A DNA stretch of 64,000 nucleotides, from assembly GCA_019722365.1 (NCBI GenBank), contig JADFUC010000113.1, positions 62,001 to 126,000 on the forward strand. Direction: 5' to 3'. The first letter of the stretch is position 1. Each line of letters starts with the position of its first letter. Under the pieces are notes generated by a model. The model made no database searches and was not told the origin of the DNA. It worked only from the letters and a program-made list of their open reading frames with translations. Below, one piece after another: positions 10,563 to 23,261 of this stretch. Position numbers and translations under genes: made by a program. The DNA is from Lithospermum erythrorhizon (lineage: Eukaryota > Streptophyta > Magnoliopsida > Boraginales > Boraginaceae).

Positions 10563-12830
10563 TTTTCAAATTACCCATATTCTACTAAATTTGACATAGT
10601 AATCTCGAATTCAAGTAAACCTTTCAACCGGTACTTGAATCATTACTAGTACTTGAACTAAAAATATCTTTTTTGGTACATGATGAGATTTTTCAAGCGA
10701 TAACAAGATATTTTTGACTGAATAAATTATAAGAATTGATATTTTCATCAAACAACTATAATCATAATCCTCAAAAGTACATGTACCAATAAGTATAGCA
10801 TTATAAAAGTGTAGGTGTCGTCTTCTCCACTAATTTAAAACATCATTGACCATCTATCCCACTCCTTACCTCTACCTCATTACCTCCGCACAAAGGAGAG
10901 ATGGCGGTAGTAATTGAATCAGGCGGCGGAGAATCAGCGGTGGAGGAAAATTGTTGCGTGTCATCTTCTCCACTAATTTAAAATATATCATCGACCATCT
11001 ATCCTACCCTATCCCATTACCTCCCTACCCAAAGGATAAGGGTAAAAGAATTGAATGGGGCCAGCTACAGGTATCATGGCCGAAAATTGGAGAAAGTTCG
11101 TGGTTATTGGTTGTAGTGGTAGCCTATGATGTAAGTGTGATTGTGGCAATGTTTGAATAAGAAGAATGCGAAGAGTGGGAAGTGGGGAACTTTTGTCGCT
11201 TTTATAGGGGATGTGATAATTAGACCAAAAATAAAAAGGATAAAGTTAGGAAGTTACTAAATTGTGTTTACTTGTTCTATTCCTCCAAAATTTCTCAGAT
11301 TCTTTCCTCGCCATCAATCCAATACTTCGCTTGGTTAATATCAATTTTCCGACATGATTATCACTCATGTCTTTAAACTCATTCTTGAACATGACATAAG
11401 AGGTGGGGTTATTAGAAGAGTAATGTAAAGTCCTGTTTTACTTAACTCCATTTATTTTTATTTTAAAATCATAAATCTTGAAACATGGCAATTGCCGCCA
11501 TTGCAGCCTATGAACGAGGACCCATGCAATATGTTTTAGCAAAGATGCCTTATGCAATGATCTCTCTTTGTCTTAATATGCTAAGTGCAAGACATCGTTG
11601 TATATATACGTAGAACCGATTATAGATACGAAAGCTTCGGGTTGATTTGATGAATTTTTAATAGAATGAGGTAGAAATAATGATAATATGGGGTTTCTAT
11701 TAATTCACCTACTAACCATAGAGTTTTGAATGAACAATTGGTAAATCTAAAACATAACAATAATCAATTTCTGAAATCTAACCCTATATTGAATCTAAAA
11801 ATATATTTATTTCTTCATTTATTGTATTTAGATTACTTATACTCAAAATCCAATTCTGTTCAATTTATTTTCTAGAATTATTAACATAGCTTTAGTTACA
11901 CACTAATCAACTCTTCTATGAAACCCTTAATTTTTCATATTATACAACCCCACAATTTATTCTCTTGTTAGGTTAATTTAAATTATTCTATTTTAGTTGA
12001 AATCATCGATTTTATTTATGGGATTTTACTTTTCTTTTAATATGTCTTACAATATTAACTAACTAGCTAAAAGATACTCGAGATATCATTTTCTTATAAT
12101 ATAAGATCATCATCTTCATAAAAAATTATTGATTCCACTACCATAAACGTGTTAGATTTTTCATTTTAATACACTAATTAAAATCAAACATCGTGATTAG
12201 AATTACAAGACAAAAAGAAACACAAATTATAAGAGGTGAGTATCACTTTCACGAGTCGTAACATCAAATCAAGTTAGTCATCTTCTTAGTTCTAACCCTT
12301 ATGGAGAGTCTCACCACAACTATGCAAAGCTATCAAATCATACCCCTTAGAAATTCTTTGTCATTTCCACAATCACTCCCTCTTCCAAAGCATACTTAGA
12401 TATTTCAATCTCCTCAAGTCCCAAACTACAAAATATTTCATCTAAAAAGAACTACTCCGACAACTACGAACTTGATCGCCTTTCTAAAAATCATCATTCT
12501 CTTTTTCCTCCTTTTTCCCTTTCATCATTATCTAATCTCTCCTCGCCAATCATGTCAAGTTTTCTCCGCTTAAACACCAATCTCTCTCTTATACTTATCA
12601 ATATCCCTAACATCCTCTCCCAAATCTTGTGCATATCCCTTATAAACCGCTCTCTCACTTTTGTAGTTACTTCAACCAATCACCTTTTCAATATTATACT
12701 TTCATTTGCCTAACCAAATCAGAGCAAAAGATTACACTCTAATATGTCTCGCATCTTTCCACCTCTCGAAATCTTCTTGTTAGATTCATATGGCCTAAAT
12801 GTAACGTGATCGAGTACAATATCTTATCTT
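10563..12830. other. AT-rich stretch without a recognised gene
   Basis: Apart from the duplication at 10816-11095, I see no coding region, element ends or RNA gene. A minus-strand 61-residue frame at 12494-12679 is low complexity (Arg, Glu and Lys rich) and looks like chance. Confidence 0.5.
10816..11095 (+). repeat. Tandem duplication (~142 bp) with a start-codon-like segment
   Basis: Two consecutive copies share CTTCTCCACTAATTTAAAA, GACCATCTATCC and ATTACCTCC. Copy one continues into an ATG at 10901 opening a 26-codon frame (MAVVIESGGGESAVEEN...) that looks like the N-terminus of a normal plant protein and ends inside copy two. It may be a first-exon relic; the product is not recognised. 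Confidence 0.55.
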
Positions 12831-13278
12831 ATGCCCATCGATCTAATTCGTTGTCCCGCCACCCATGTCAATGAAGTAATTATGTTATTGTGAACATGAA
12901 AGTGGAAGATGCTTCAGATAGATGAGTCGTGCTCTTCGAGCCGCATAGGATATCCACACGGAGTCCTAATGTTTCATGTATAAATGGATGAATTGTAACT
13001 TATTAGCGCATCCACGATATGTGACAAATAAGCCGAGAATTTGGCAGTGACACGGGCGGTATAAAAAGTATGTCCTTGAATTTGTTGAGGACGATGTGGC
13101 TCGAGGGTGGAGGCAATGAGAAATTGTTTGTGTGGAATCCGTACCTGGGAGAACCGGTTTCTGCAACGCATCGAGGGCGAGAAAATGGCCCGTAGGTTCG
13201 GATTTTTAACTGGCGAGAAGTTTTGAAGGAGTTAGTACCTATATCACCGAGGCGAAAATATTATAGTTGTTGTTGTTG

Positions 13279-13345
13279 TTTAGAGCTATCGGAACCGGAT
13301 GTGAAACTGGTGGACATCTTACTCGACAATGTCAATTGAACACTA
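13279..13345 (+). pseudogene. Possible retrotransposon gag zinc-knuckle trace
   Basis: The reading GCETGGHLTRQC resembles the C-terminal half of a CCHC knuckle of gypsy gag (pattern CGETGHLTRQC) with small indels. No adjoining protease or RT is visible and the surrounding kilobase is AT-rich. Weak support; it could be coincidence. Confidence 0.3.
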
Positions 13346-13479
13346 CACACTTTTATTTCTCGGTTACACAAAATAATTTATTAATGTTATTTAATCTACC
13401 TATTTTTTATGAATTGAATATCTATTACACTTTGTTATTTCATTATGTGTTATATTTTTTAGTTTTAAATTACTCCTAA

Positions 13480-16043
13480 AAATACATCACATGTCTGATC
13501 TTTTAACAAATGATAACAAGAATAAAATTAATTTTCCTTTTAGTTATCATGCATTCCTAGTAAAGGATAAATTAGTTCATTTTTATTGAAAGATAATAAA
13601 GTAGAAAAACTATGGTTGAAGTTTCAATGTATATTTTATTTTAGTATTTATGTTATTTTACCTAAATACAAATTACAATATCTTCAAATCATAATGACAT
13701 CTTTGCAAAGCTCGATCCCATTTTCTTTTCATAATAATACTTCAACATTTCTAAACTAGACACCACATAAGCGAATGTAATAGCGCTATATTATGTATTA
13801 CATATTCACGTTAGTCAAGGAAATATTATTCAACTAATAATTTCCACCAATTTCATTAGATTCACGCGCTCAATGTCTAACAAAAAACATGATGACGTAA
13901 CTAAGCACAATCCAAAATTATTTTTCTTTATTTTTAAATTTATTTAAATAATTTAGAAAATTAAATTAAATAATTATAAAATCCTAGATCTATTATTATC
14001 TAAGTATATAATCTTTTTAGTTTTTTTATCATTAATCAAATTTAATATTATTTTATTATTATATCAAAATTAAATTATAAAATAATAAATAAATAACTAA
14101 AATATCATTCTCTATCAATTCATCATATTCAATTTTTCTAACTAATAAGAATTTACATTTTATACTAAAGTTGAAAAATAAATATAATTCAAAGTTTTAA
14201 GAACAATAGTTTAAAGATTGATATATTTTTTAAATTTTTGTGTTTAAAACTCAATCAAAATATCTCTATGAAAAACCAAATTTTAAAACCAAGAAAGAAA
14301 GAAACAACAAAAAAAAAAAAAAAATAATTGAAGGAAGAGAAGAAAGGCATTGTTTGTTTTGTAAGACTACCAACATCAAATTGTATTTAGAAAACTCAAG
14401 TTTGATTTAATTCAAAGCAATCATAGGATATTCTATTAATGACTTTAGGTTGTAAAAGTTAGTGGATGCGGCGTATATTTTAAATATAGATATATTTCAA
14501 TATATAATAGAAACAAAATTAGTTATTTGACCTTAATGAAAAGTACAAAGCCCATTTTAATTTTTTTATCATCAGATACTTTTGATATTAATTTTTTTTC
14601 TTCTACTTTTCAAATTTCAAGTATATTTTTTATTTTATCACTCCTCCTATAATCTAACAATAAATACATCGTTATACAAGTTATTTAATATTAATCGGTT
14701 CTAAAATACATAAACTAGACTCAATCAAGTAAATAATGACAATCTCAAATATGCACTAAATTAGTAACATCTAATAATTTATATATTTAATTAACAAAAT
14801 TTATCGATTTCAATACAACATAATGCATGTTTATCATAACAATAAAAATGCATCTTTTTTAATTATCTAATAATTGTATTGATTTCAATACAACGTAATG
14901 CATGTTTTAATTATCTAATAATTGTTAGGCCTAATTAACCTTATAATTTCTTTTTTCAAAAACAAAATAAAAATGAGTTTGTTCACATACGCTCGAGGAG
15001 TGTAATGAGATATCGATAGACATTATTCTAAACGCCTCAATTAAACACTATTATTTTAATGTAACAAGAAATAATTCATTAATATTAGTCCCTCCACCCC
15101 TTTTGTTAGGTATTTCATTTTACATATTTATTTAGAGAATTTTAAATTCATCTCACAATTTATTTTTTCCTCCAATTTTTTGAATTAAATAGTAATAATC
15201 AATTAAAGAATCATATAAAGAAAAATATCTCTATCAATTAGGATGAATGAAGTATTTGATTTACTCATTTTAGTGTAAGTTTGTGCCTTCGCATTACTAC
15301 ATGCGATATTTTACGTTACACCTAGCGAAGTTAAGCAAATGAATGTAGAAAGAGTATTATTAATGAAGCATATCATACGATTTATTGTCTTTTAGTCAGA
15401 TGCCTATTCCTAGTAAAAGATTAATTACTTCATTTTTTATTGAAGGCTAATAAAAGTAAAAATATACCATTGAAGTTCATCGATTATTTCATTTTAATAT
15501 TAATTTTATTTATTGTGTTGAATTCATTCTTTATGTTCTAGCTTGGACTATTTCCATTTGACTTCCTTTTATGGATGAATGATGCAAGAATATGTTTCTT
15601 TTTATTAATTCATTTATCAATTTTAGTTGAGTGATTTCATTACTTTGAGAATCATGCATAAATGGCTAGTTTTTTATGTCCCGTTATTAATCAAGAGTTC
15701 AACCTACTTCTATTTGAGTTTCCATCAAATTGGTTTTCATTACATACATCCATTATCTATGGACGGAGTCGATGAAGCAAGAGGTATCGCTTCTCTTACC
15801 TAGTCCTCACCTCTCTTTATCTATACTTCCTCATTCAAATTCAAAGTTATTGAATACTATATTTCACTATTTTTAATGTCAAATCGTGATAGAAGACGCT
15901 TCAAAAGCATCAATGTAAGCCCCGCCAGTGACACATCCCATTATCAGTTAGTGTCCCCTTAAATTAATATATAAGATTTTGGGTTATTCTCTATTGTCAA
16001 TTGATTTTAGAGTGGAAACTTACAAATGATTAACATGCTATAA
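13480..16043. other. AT-rich intergenic DNA
   Basis: Very AT-rich, with short homopolymer runs (a poly-A near 14311). No open frame, tRNA or LTR pair could be supported. Confidence 0.5.
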
Positions 16044-16479
16044 GAGCACTCACATCGTATAAAATTATAATAAGTGGTGAAATTATAAAATAATAAAATT
16101 TGTGCATTTTCGCCTTCAATAAAATAAGGACCACACAATTTTATTTACCCAACCTTTCCATCGCATCACTCATTTGGCGCTTAGTTTCCTTCCTCTATTT
16201 TTTTCTATTCTCCATTTTCCGCCGCATTCTCATGTTTGTCGCTTACTTATTTTCCCTATATTTTCTCATCTTTCCTCTCAGCCCCATAAAATTCAATTTG
16301 TTCCTTAATCCATATTATTTAGTTGCATTTTGTATTGTTGGTTGTTTCACTATTCTATATTAAATGAATATTGTATAGAGTAAAATTTAAAAAAGTGTAT
16401 GAGGGATGATATATGTAAAATATCCAAAACAAAAGTGGGCCCTAACACTTTAAAAGTGGTTACCAACAAAGAGTACTTG
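16044..16479. mobile_element. Tourist-like MITE
   Basis: The left end GAGCACTCACATCG matches the reverse complement of the right end, CAAGTACTCTTTGTTG, over the first half (AG.ACTC). Both ends are flanked by TAA (16041-16043 and 16480-16482), the target type of PIF/Harbinger elements. The 436-bp body has no transposase. It lies just downstream of a Harbinger transposase relic. Confidence 0.5.
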
Positions 16480-16699
16480 TAAATGTCACAACAAAAGGAG
16501 AACTTCAAGATGACACACCAATGACTCTATGCCCTACATTTTATTTGTAATACTTTGTAGAAGGTAAACAATATTCCAAATAAAATAGGCTTATTTTCTT
16601 ATTCACTCTAATAAATTTTAAATCTACAAAAGAGCATATGATTATTGATGCTTATAATAATGTAGGCATAACAATGAAATTAGTTTTTGAGATAGGTCT

Positions 16700-17475
16700 C
16701 CCAACTTCTAACTTTCACTATATAATGTCCACAAGTGCTCAATGAGGTCCTCTTTGAAATAATTATTAACTAATGAATCTCTAATCTTCTGCTGCGTAAC
16801 GAAATTATGTACCTCATTGGTGCTTTCTGAAGTCGATGGTTGGTCAGAGGACACTATTGTAGCCTTGCTCATACTCATAAAATTTTGTTGCTTCTTGGTC
16901 CATATCTTGCTCATTTTCAACAATCATATTGTGCATTATTATGCAAGCTTTACTATTTTATGAGAATCCTTGTCAAAAATAATGAGCTCCGACCGAACAA
17001 TGATAATCTCGACTAAAGAATCTAAATGTCTCTTTATCCTTTCAAACTTCTCTATGAGCCTAGCCAAATATCATTTTTTCTTATTTCCTATTAGAGCCGA
17101 TTGATTTCACAAAATTTCATTATAATCTAAGGACCATAATTTATAATGTGAATTCGAAAGTATCTCCTTTGGCAATATCATCAAACACCTAGATCACTCC
17201 AATACATTAATTTATCATGGAGAACTCTGCAACCAAAAAATGCATGCAATATTCAAGTATCATATAAAACAACATCTTATAAAATAATATTAATACTATC
17301 ATACTACTATACATTCCGTAATTATCAGTAGGACAATTTTTTCAAATCCAGTGCATACAATCAATGCTTCCTAACATACCTGGTGTTCCTCGTTGCTCGG
17401 CTTTAACGAGCAACCTTGCAAGATCTTCATCGGTTGGCTTTCTCAAATATTGACGGTAAAATTTGAATAATCAAT
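16700..17475 (-). pseudogene. PIF/Harbinger transposase relic
   Basis: Minus-strand translation gives YLRKPTDEDLARLL and GTPGMLGSIDCMHW (about 17360-17450), then VFDDIAKGD (about 17165-17195), IIMHNMIVENEQDMD (about 16895-16945) and a C-terminal DLIEHLWTLY (about 16720). This is the order and spacing of the plant ALP1-like DDE nuclease of PIF/Harbinger elements. The IDCMHW motif carries the first catalytic Asp. Stops and frameshifts are present, and the segment holding the middle catalytic residue is badly degraded. The N-terminal third is absent. Confidence 0.85.
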
Positions 17476-18277
17476 TGACAAATTTTTTCATGCTCTATAT
17501 TGCCTAATTCATACAATATTGTTATTGACTAATTCATTCTTAATTATTTCTAAAGAATGAGTCATTGCAGACTAATTAAGACTAGTTCTTTAACAATACT
17601 TCCTGTTTGACCCAATACACTTTTCTTCCGCTTTGATATCCAATTCCTATTAATTGCAACATTCCCTTCTAATTAGGTAGATGTTGAACCAAATCAAATT
17701 AAATTTTATCATTAAATTAGATTGACAAGAATAAATACTTTTAAGAAAACCATAAAAAATGGATTAATATGGTTCATTGCGCATATTCTTTTTTCTATCA
17801 GATATTATGTATAATATTCAATAAAAAACATCAAACAAGATTTATTCAATCTACTTTATATGTAGCATGCCAATTTATGAGAAAATTTGAAATTCATTCA
17901 CAACTTATTTGAATCGCATATGAACATTATAAATAAATAGATGTTGGAAATTTAAAAAATATTGACATATTTGAAATATTTAATTTTCTATTTCAGTTTA
18001 ATAATAGGAAGTCAAGTAAAGAACATAAATAAAAAACTAACCAAAAATAAGAAAAATGACGGTTGGGGAGGAATTTTAGGAAAATTATATGAGAGTCGAC
18101 ATGCTCAAGCAGGTACTCGGCCAAGATTTTGAACAGCAGCGACGGCTCAATAAATAGCATCCGACCAAGCTTCCACAAGGAGTGTCTCGGTCTTACTTTG
18201 TCGGGGAACATAATCTACTTTCTTTTGTAGCACTTACTCTAATCGCCTTTTAGTTATGAATTTTTGTATTCATTATT
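17476..18277. other. Spacer between Harbinger relic and MULE
   Basis: AT-rich. A 72-codon minus-strand frame at 17993-18211 shows no recognisable motif. I did not find a Harbinger terminal repeat here. Confidence 0.4.
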
Positions 18278-18490
18278 GGGAAAACGCAAAAGCAATTCGG
18301 CTCTGATTTTCGTGGTTTGTATCACCCACTATGTGTCACTTTTGCCATTCCACCCACGACATAAGTAACCCCTCGTCAATCATGACATCGCTGGGCTCGA
18401 TTGACTCAAGCAGTGTCGATTGTTATTTTGGTTTTTTAGGGGCTTGAATGTTGCTTTTATTAAATGTAAGCCCTAATATCGAGGTCTACT
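18278..18490 (+). repeat. Left terminal inverted repeat of the 4.1-kb MULE
   Basis: Starts GGGAAAACGCAAAAG. Similarity to the right arm is weak in the outer third and clear from about 18330 inward, through TTAAATGTAAGCCC. Confidence 0.7.
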
Positions 18491-18689
18491 CATAAATCAT
18501 CAAAATTAAAACTTTCTCTCTTAAATAATAAACCCCTTATATCCCCAAAATCAAATTTCCCAAATTGATTTATAAGCCTATTAAAATAGATAGAACCCAA
18601 ATTGATTTCCCCTAATCAAAAAGGGTAATTTAGGTAGGTTCACTACTCTAAATTGAAGTTCCAAATCATGTCTTCACGGTAACAATGAA

Positions 18690-19010
18690 GAAAAGAGTCT
18701 TATATTGCAAATACCTGGGAAATTGTAGCAAGTGAAACTCGTGTCAAATCCACCAAAGAAAATCATGACCGATTGTTTTTCACATGTCCAACTCCGGTAT
18801 GTTATTTGATTATTTTTGTGATTAAATAATGAATTGTGTCTAAATGTATATTTTTTTCGGTTATAGCTTATCGGAGGTCATACGGATGAAACGGATGGAT
18901 AGAATTGCATGTGTAGCCCGGTGGCTCTTGACTTCAAGCATTGGAGTAGGTGTTGAAGGAGAAGAACTAATATTGACTAAACCGGAATTAGAAAATGAAC
19001 ATTAAGGAAT
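18690..19010 (+). pseudogene. GRF-type zinc finger-like exon pair inside the MULE
   Basis: The plus-strand frame ending at about 18796 reads ETRVKSTKENHDRLFFTCP, which fits the A.T...T..N..R.F..CP part of the GRF zinc finger. A GT donor at about 18797 and a TTATAG acceptor at about 18867 bracket a ~70-base intron, followed by GGHTDETDG. Short GRF-finger proteins are often found next to plant transposons. The pair lies opposite to the mudrA relic. The remaining zinc ligands are not secure and the downstream frame is interrupted. Confidence 0.4.
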
Positions 19011-19549
19011 TGTCAGTAAAGTCATAACTGTGTGTTTGACAAATTTACTCAAAGGCAATGCTGAGTTATTGTAGTTTTTGTTCTTCTATTGGTTGTATAA
19101 TGGATCAAATGAAACAAAGTGTGATTGAATTGCCCGATGTTTGAGTTAAAGTATATTTTAGTTGCAACTTTGAATATGTGTTAACGTTGTATCAATTTGA
19201 ATCAATGCCTCATTTTCAATTTCTTTTGTTTCTAGTTTTTTGTTCCAGCTTTCATACGATTTGTATATACAGACATAGTCTAGTTTCATGCCTTAATCCT
19301 CTTATTGAAAAAGAAAATAGATTGTAATAACAGATTTATAACCAAAGATAGGGACAAAATGAAACAAACTAATATAGTCTTGATAAGCACAATAGTAGTT
19401 CATAAACCGATTTAGATGTTCACATAAAGGCACTAATTGCTCGTGCTATTAAACATACAAAATTAGTTCAACAATAGTCTTAAAAAAGTCACTGTCCCAA
19501 AATAAGCTACATTATGCATCAAAGGCAATTGTCATAAGAGCAACAGCAT

Positions 19550-21450
19550 CGTCATTCAATTGCCTTCATTTGATCATCTGTGATGTTTTCCCTTTAGATT
19601 TCTCTATCTTCTTTATGATACCATCCGTGTTAGGCACCGGTTGGCTAGAACTTATTATAAGGGTTGTTTTTCCTGGTTTGGCTTGGTACTTCACCTGAAT
19701 AATAGCCCGACTAGAGCCTACATCCCGAGGGTGCGGTTGAACAGTTTACCTTGAAATTTGTGTATGGCCGACATAGTCTGTGGTACATGTACAATTCTCT
19801 CGAAATTATTCATCAATCATAGAGATTATGTAAATCTAAAAGAAACAAAAATAAATTAACATTACATTACACATAGTATTAAAGTAAAAAAATATTCAAT
19901 CAACTTATTATTCTTCAGCGGCCTGCCTGATCAATGATCTCCACTAATACAGAAAGGCCGGGTATAGTTTGTGATGGAATTCTCTTATTTATTACTTTCT
20001 TTTGTTTTAGTTCTTCTACTAGTGCTACTACTCCTATCACCTTCAACACGTACTTTTTTTATTATCTGTTGATGCTATGTATTTAGAAAGAAATCATCCC
20101 ATCTAGTTAGAATAACATCCTTTTCCCCTGAATTATTTTACCACTGATATTCTTTCTTTTGATATTTTTAGGTTTTTGCCTCATTCATAACCTTAAGAGA
20201 TAATAACTCAGCTTTTGTCTTTGGCTATTCGTAAGAATTCACCATTGGTTGAAGCACATTATTATAAATCCATCCAAATATACTAATTTTGTAACAGCTT
20301 GGAAACCACATCTGTAGGGATTTGCCTCATTTATAAATCGCTGAAATGTGACATGTTCATACGGGATGCCCGTTAACCGGTCATAACCTACAACTATACT
20401 CATTCCCCTCATCTGTCACCTTCTTTAAACTTACTTCCTCCTCCTTACTACCACAATACACTTCAAATTCATCAAATTCCCATTCCGCATACATAGTCCA
20501 AACCATCGAAGATAATTTAACACTTTTGAATGACATAGAGAATTGTGCCCCTGGCCTATCGCTATCTCCTATCCTTAATCCTCTCCATATTAATTCTCTC
20601 AAGAATTGTAATAATTGGATTATTTCTAGCATAGTAATAAAATAATTAAAGCACTCACTCAAGTTATTACACAACATGTCCGGACAGGGCCAAGTTAAAA
20701 ATGTTGCACTTCAAAGATTATTCTCCATCCAAGTACGCGCAACAACATTAGTTTCTTTCAAATCAACTTATTAACATCTAGTTCCATCACTATCAAAAGT
20801 TGAGTCACCACTATCAAAATCAGACATATCATGCATATCACCTAGGACACTATCAGAACTTAAGTCCATCATGTTCCCAACCACTTAACCTCCTCTGTTT
20901 GAACTCACAGCCATGCCTAGCATATGGCCCTCTATACACTTTTTCAGCATTCTGCTTTGACCTTAACTGACGAAACCATCAAATACCCTCTTTTCAAATG
21001 TTGACATTCGAGGCCATTTCACTTTCTAAAGGTTAAGTAATACTACCCTTAAATATCAACTACATCACCCGAGTCACTACCATGAACTCACCATTACATC
21101 ACCTCGAAATACAAATTCTCATCAACATTCACTAAGAATGTATCAGACAAACTAGGTTGTGATCCAGGTAGCTCTCCATCATCAAACCCATCCCGATCCT
21201 TTCCATATAATACATCTTCTAGATTTAACTCTTCATCCTCTCCATCCTCACTATTTCAATTCTCACTATAATTAATGTCATTCTCTACATCCTCTCCATT
21301 ATCCTCTTTCTCATTTATATTCTCATTTTGATTCTTACTACCTTTGTTATTATCATTTTAAGTCTCACTCTCTTTCTCAGTCTCATTCTATTTGTTAACT
21401 TGAACCTCATTTGCACTTAAACAAATTTACTCATTATTACCACCTCCAAA
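19550..21450 (-). pseudogene. mudrA-like MULE transposase relic
   Basis: Minus-strand pieces in order are an acidic Asn/Glu-rich N-terminal region (about 21180-21390, including GKDRDGFDDGELPG), KVKWPRMSTFEKRVF (about 20965-21010), a second acidic patch DSDFDMSDMHD (about 20810-20850), then 20381-20677 with NNLSECFNYFITMLE and, near its end, EYSCRL followed in a shifted frame by a segment like LTGIPYEHV. The last part fits the end of the MULE domain and the SWIM zinc finger (CxC...CxH). The DDE core between about 20700 and 20960 is missing, so this is an internally deleted, inactive copy. Confidence 0.75.
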
Positions 21451-22209
21451 TTAAACGATATTTCACTCAACATAGCACGCTTACTGGAAGATTAGCCTTA
21501 ATCAACTCAATCGAGGCCCGACTAACATTTATACTATATTCACCACTATTGTCAATGTCATTCCAGCAACCGAGTATTGTATTTCAGACCACCAGCACAT
21601 TAATAAACTTATGCTCATGTTAGAATAACAACACTTTAGAATACTGAGACGTGCCTAATCCCATTATTAATTCTAATTCAGCATCTGCAAACACATACCA
21701 AATCAAGCTCTCTAATTCCAGTGCCTACGACTGAAGTAACCCTAATTCAAATGTATCAAAGATCACAATAATCTAAATTCAACCTTCCACCCTTCGTAAG
21801 ACAAACTAAAGCCACAAATCCCACCTCATGATATGAACTCCTAACACCAAACAAAGCCTTTTCTTTCTCTTATATAAAGTCATGTAATCTCGAATCCGAG
21901 TGCCTTTATGATTCCTTTCAATGCACGTGAAACCTACCATGAGTTAGTGGTTTCAAATTGCTCAAATAATGTGGGAAATAATGGGGTCGATGGGAATAAA
22001 AATAGGGTTCAAAGAAGTTTAATCGACGAGAACGACATTAACTAAATCTAGGTTCTAAATTGGGGAATTTGTAGATTAATTTTGTGGTTAAAGAGCAATA
22101 GAATTGTGGATAGCGATAGGTTTTCCACTTTTGAACCAAGTGTCAATGTGTAAGAGAACTCAAGAATGGTGGTATTAATTGATCTTAATTTAGTGGGATG
22201 TGTTTCAAT

Positions 22210-22417
22210 TTTCATGAAATTATAATTACACCCGCATCGGGGCTTATATTCAATAAAAATAACATTCCAACCCCTAAAACCATGATAACGGTCAACATAA
22301 CGATCAAACTAATTTGAGTATTTGACAAAAAATGACACAAAAGCAGTGTAACTCAAGAAAACACATATTCAAAGGAAATGCAGCACAAAAACATGAAATC
22401 TTGCTTGACTTTTGCCC
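22210..22417 (-). repeat. Right terminal inverted repeat of the 4.1-kb MULE
   Basis: In reverse complement it starts GGGCAAAAGTCAAGC and reaches GAATATAAGCCCCGATGC, matching the left arm with several indels. Confidence 0.7.
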
Positions 22418-22492
22418 TTCCTTATTTGTATTACTCCATATCTATATTCATAATTTCCTTATTTGTATTACTCCATATCTATATTCATAATT
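22418..22492. repeat. 37-bp tandem duplication at the MULE border
   Basis: The block TTCCTTATTTGTATTACTCC with its continuation through ATATTCATAAT occurs twice head to tail. The first copy begins with the right 9-bp target duplicate of the MULE. Confidence 0.85.
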
Positions 22493-23261
22493 TCTAATCT
22501 TCATGGCTAATTAGAAAAAAAAAAAACATACATCCATTTTTGTATCGCAACAACAGTACCAAAACTCTAAACCTAACCCTTTTTTTGGCTCCTTTTCTGC
22601 AATTTTAATTTCAATTTTAGTCCCTGAAGCTCAATAGACAACCGCTACTTATTGAGGTTTGCAAAGTCTAAAACCCTTTGTTCCCATTAATGACTTATGT
22701 GATTTTAATATTTTTAACATGTTAATTTTTACTGTGCTCTGTTATTTCGTATCCATACAATTTTTTAAGTAATTGTAGTGTGTTTTGTCTTATTCCAATT
22801 CATAAAATGTGTTCTACATCTTAAGGTCTAGTATAGTTTAATAAATACTAAAAGGATACTGATTTGAACACTCCATGTGATAAACACAGTCGAATTTTAA
22901 CGAGTAGGGTTAGACTAGTGGCGATCGGATATTATGGATACCGACAATGACAAGGTTTCGGGTTTGAGTCATTGCAAAGATAATGACCGAATTTTTTGAA
23001 AAAAATTAAAAACACAGTTGAATTAACGCGCTTGATATTCCATTGATGGTAAATTTCACCTATTGATATAGTGCAACTGCTAATGATTTTTTTGATGAAC
23101 GCTCGAGTGTGGTTATCGGTCTATGGAGCGTATATATTGCTAAAATTAAGATACCTTTAATCAATGCCGGCATTATTATTTGGGAAGTTTGGTGAATAAA
23201 GATGCATTTCTTGTTATAGTAACAACTCTCTTTTTCAAACATATGGGATTCCATATTCCAG
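22493..23261 (+). promoter_or_regulatory. DBR1 upstream region, probable leader and leader intron
   Basis: Pyrimidine-rich sequence at about 22555-22680 (CTAAACCTAACCC) looks like a plant 5' leader. The DBR1 ATG follows TTCCAG directly, so the coding start probably sits just after a leader-intron acceptor. No TATA box could be assigned with confidence. Confidence 0.35.
22900..22995 (+). mobile_element. Possible tRNA-derived SINE trace
   Basis: TAGACTAGTGGCG resembles a Pol III A box and GGTTTCGGGTTTGAGTC a B box, about 50 bases apart, as in tRNA-derived plant SINEs. Tail and target duplications are not defined. Confidence 0.35.

Larger units (their letters stand above)
18278..22417 (-). mobile_element. 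MULE (Mutator-like transposon), 4.1 kb, eroded
   Basis: Long inverted repeats lie at both ends. The best inner match is AGGGGCTTGAATGTTGCTTT (about 18437-18456) against AGGGGTTGGAATGTTATTTT in the reverse complement of the right end (about 22260-22276), and a second shared block is TGTGTCA.TTTTG. The flanking 9-mers TTCATTATT (18269-18277) and TTCCTTATT (22418-22426) match at 8 of 9, as for a Mutator target duplication. The interior holds a mudrA-type relic on the minus strand and a GRF-zinc-finger-like exon pair on the plus strand. Confidence 0.82.

Noticed and set aside
12494..13171. Short minus-strand frames near 12.5-13.2 kb
   Set aside because: Low complexity or no motif; no splice model joins them.
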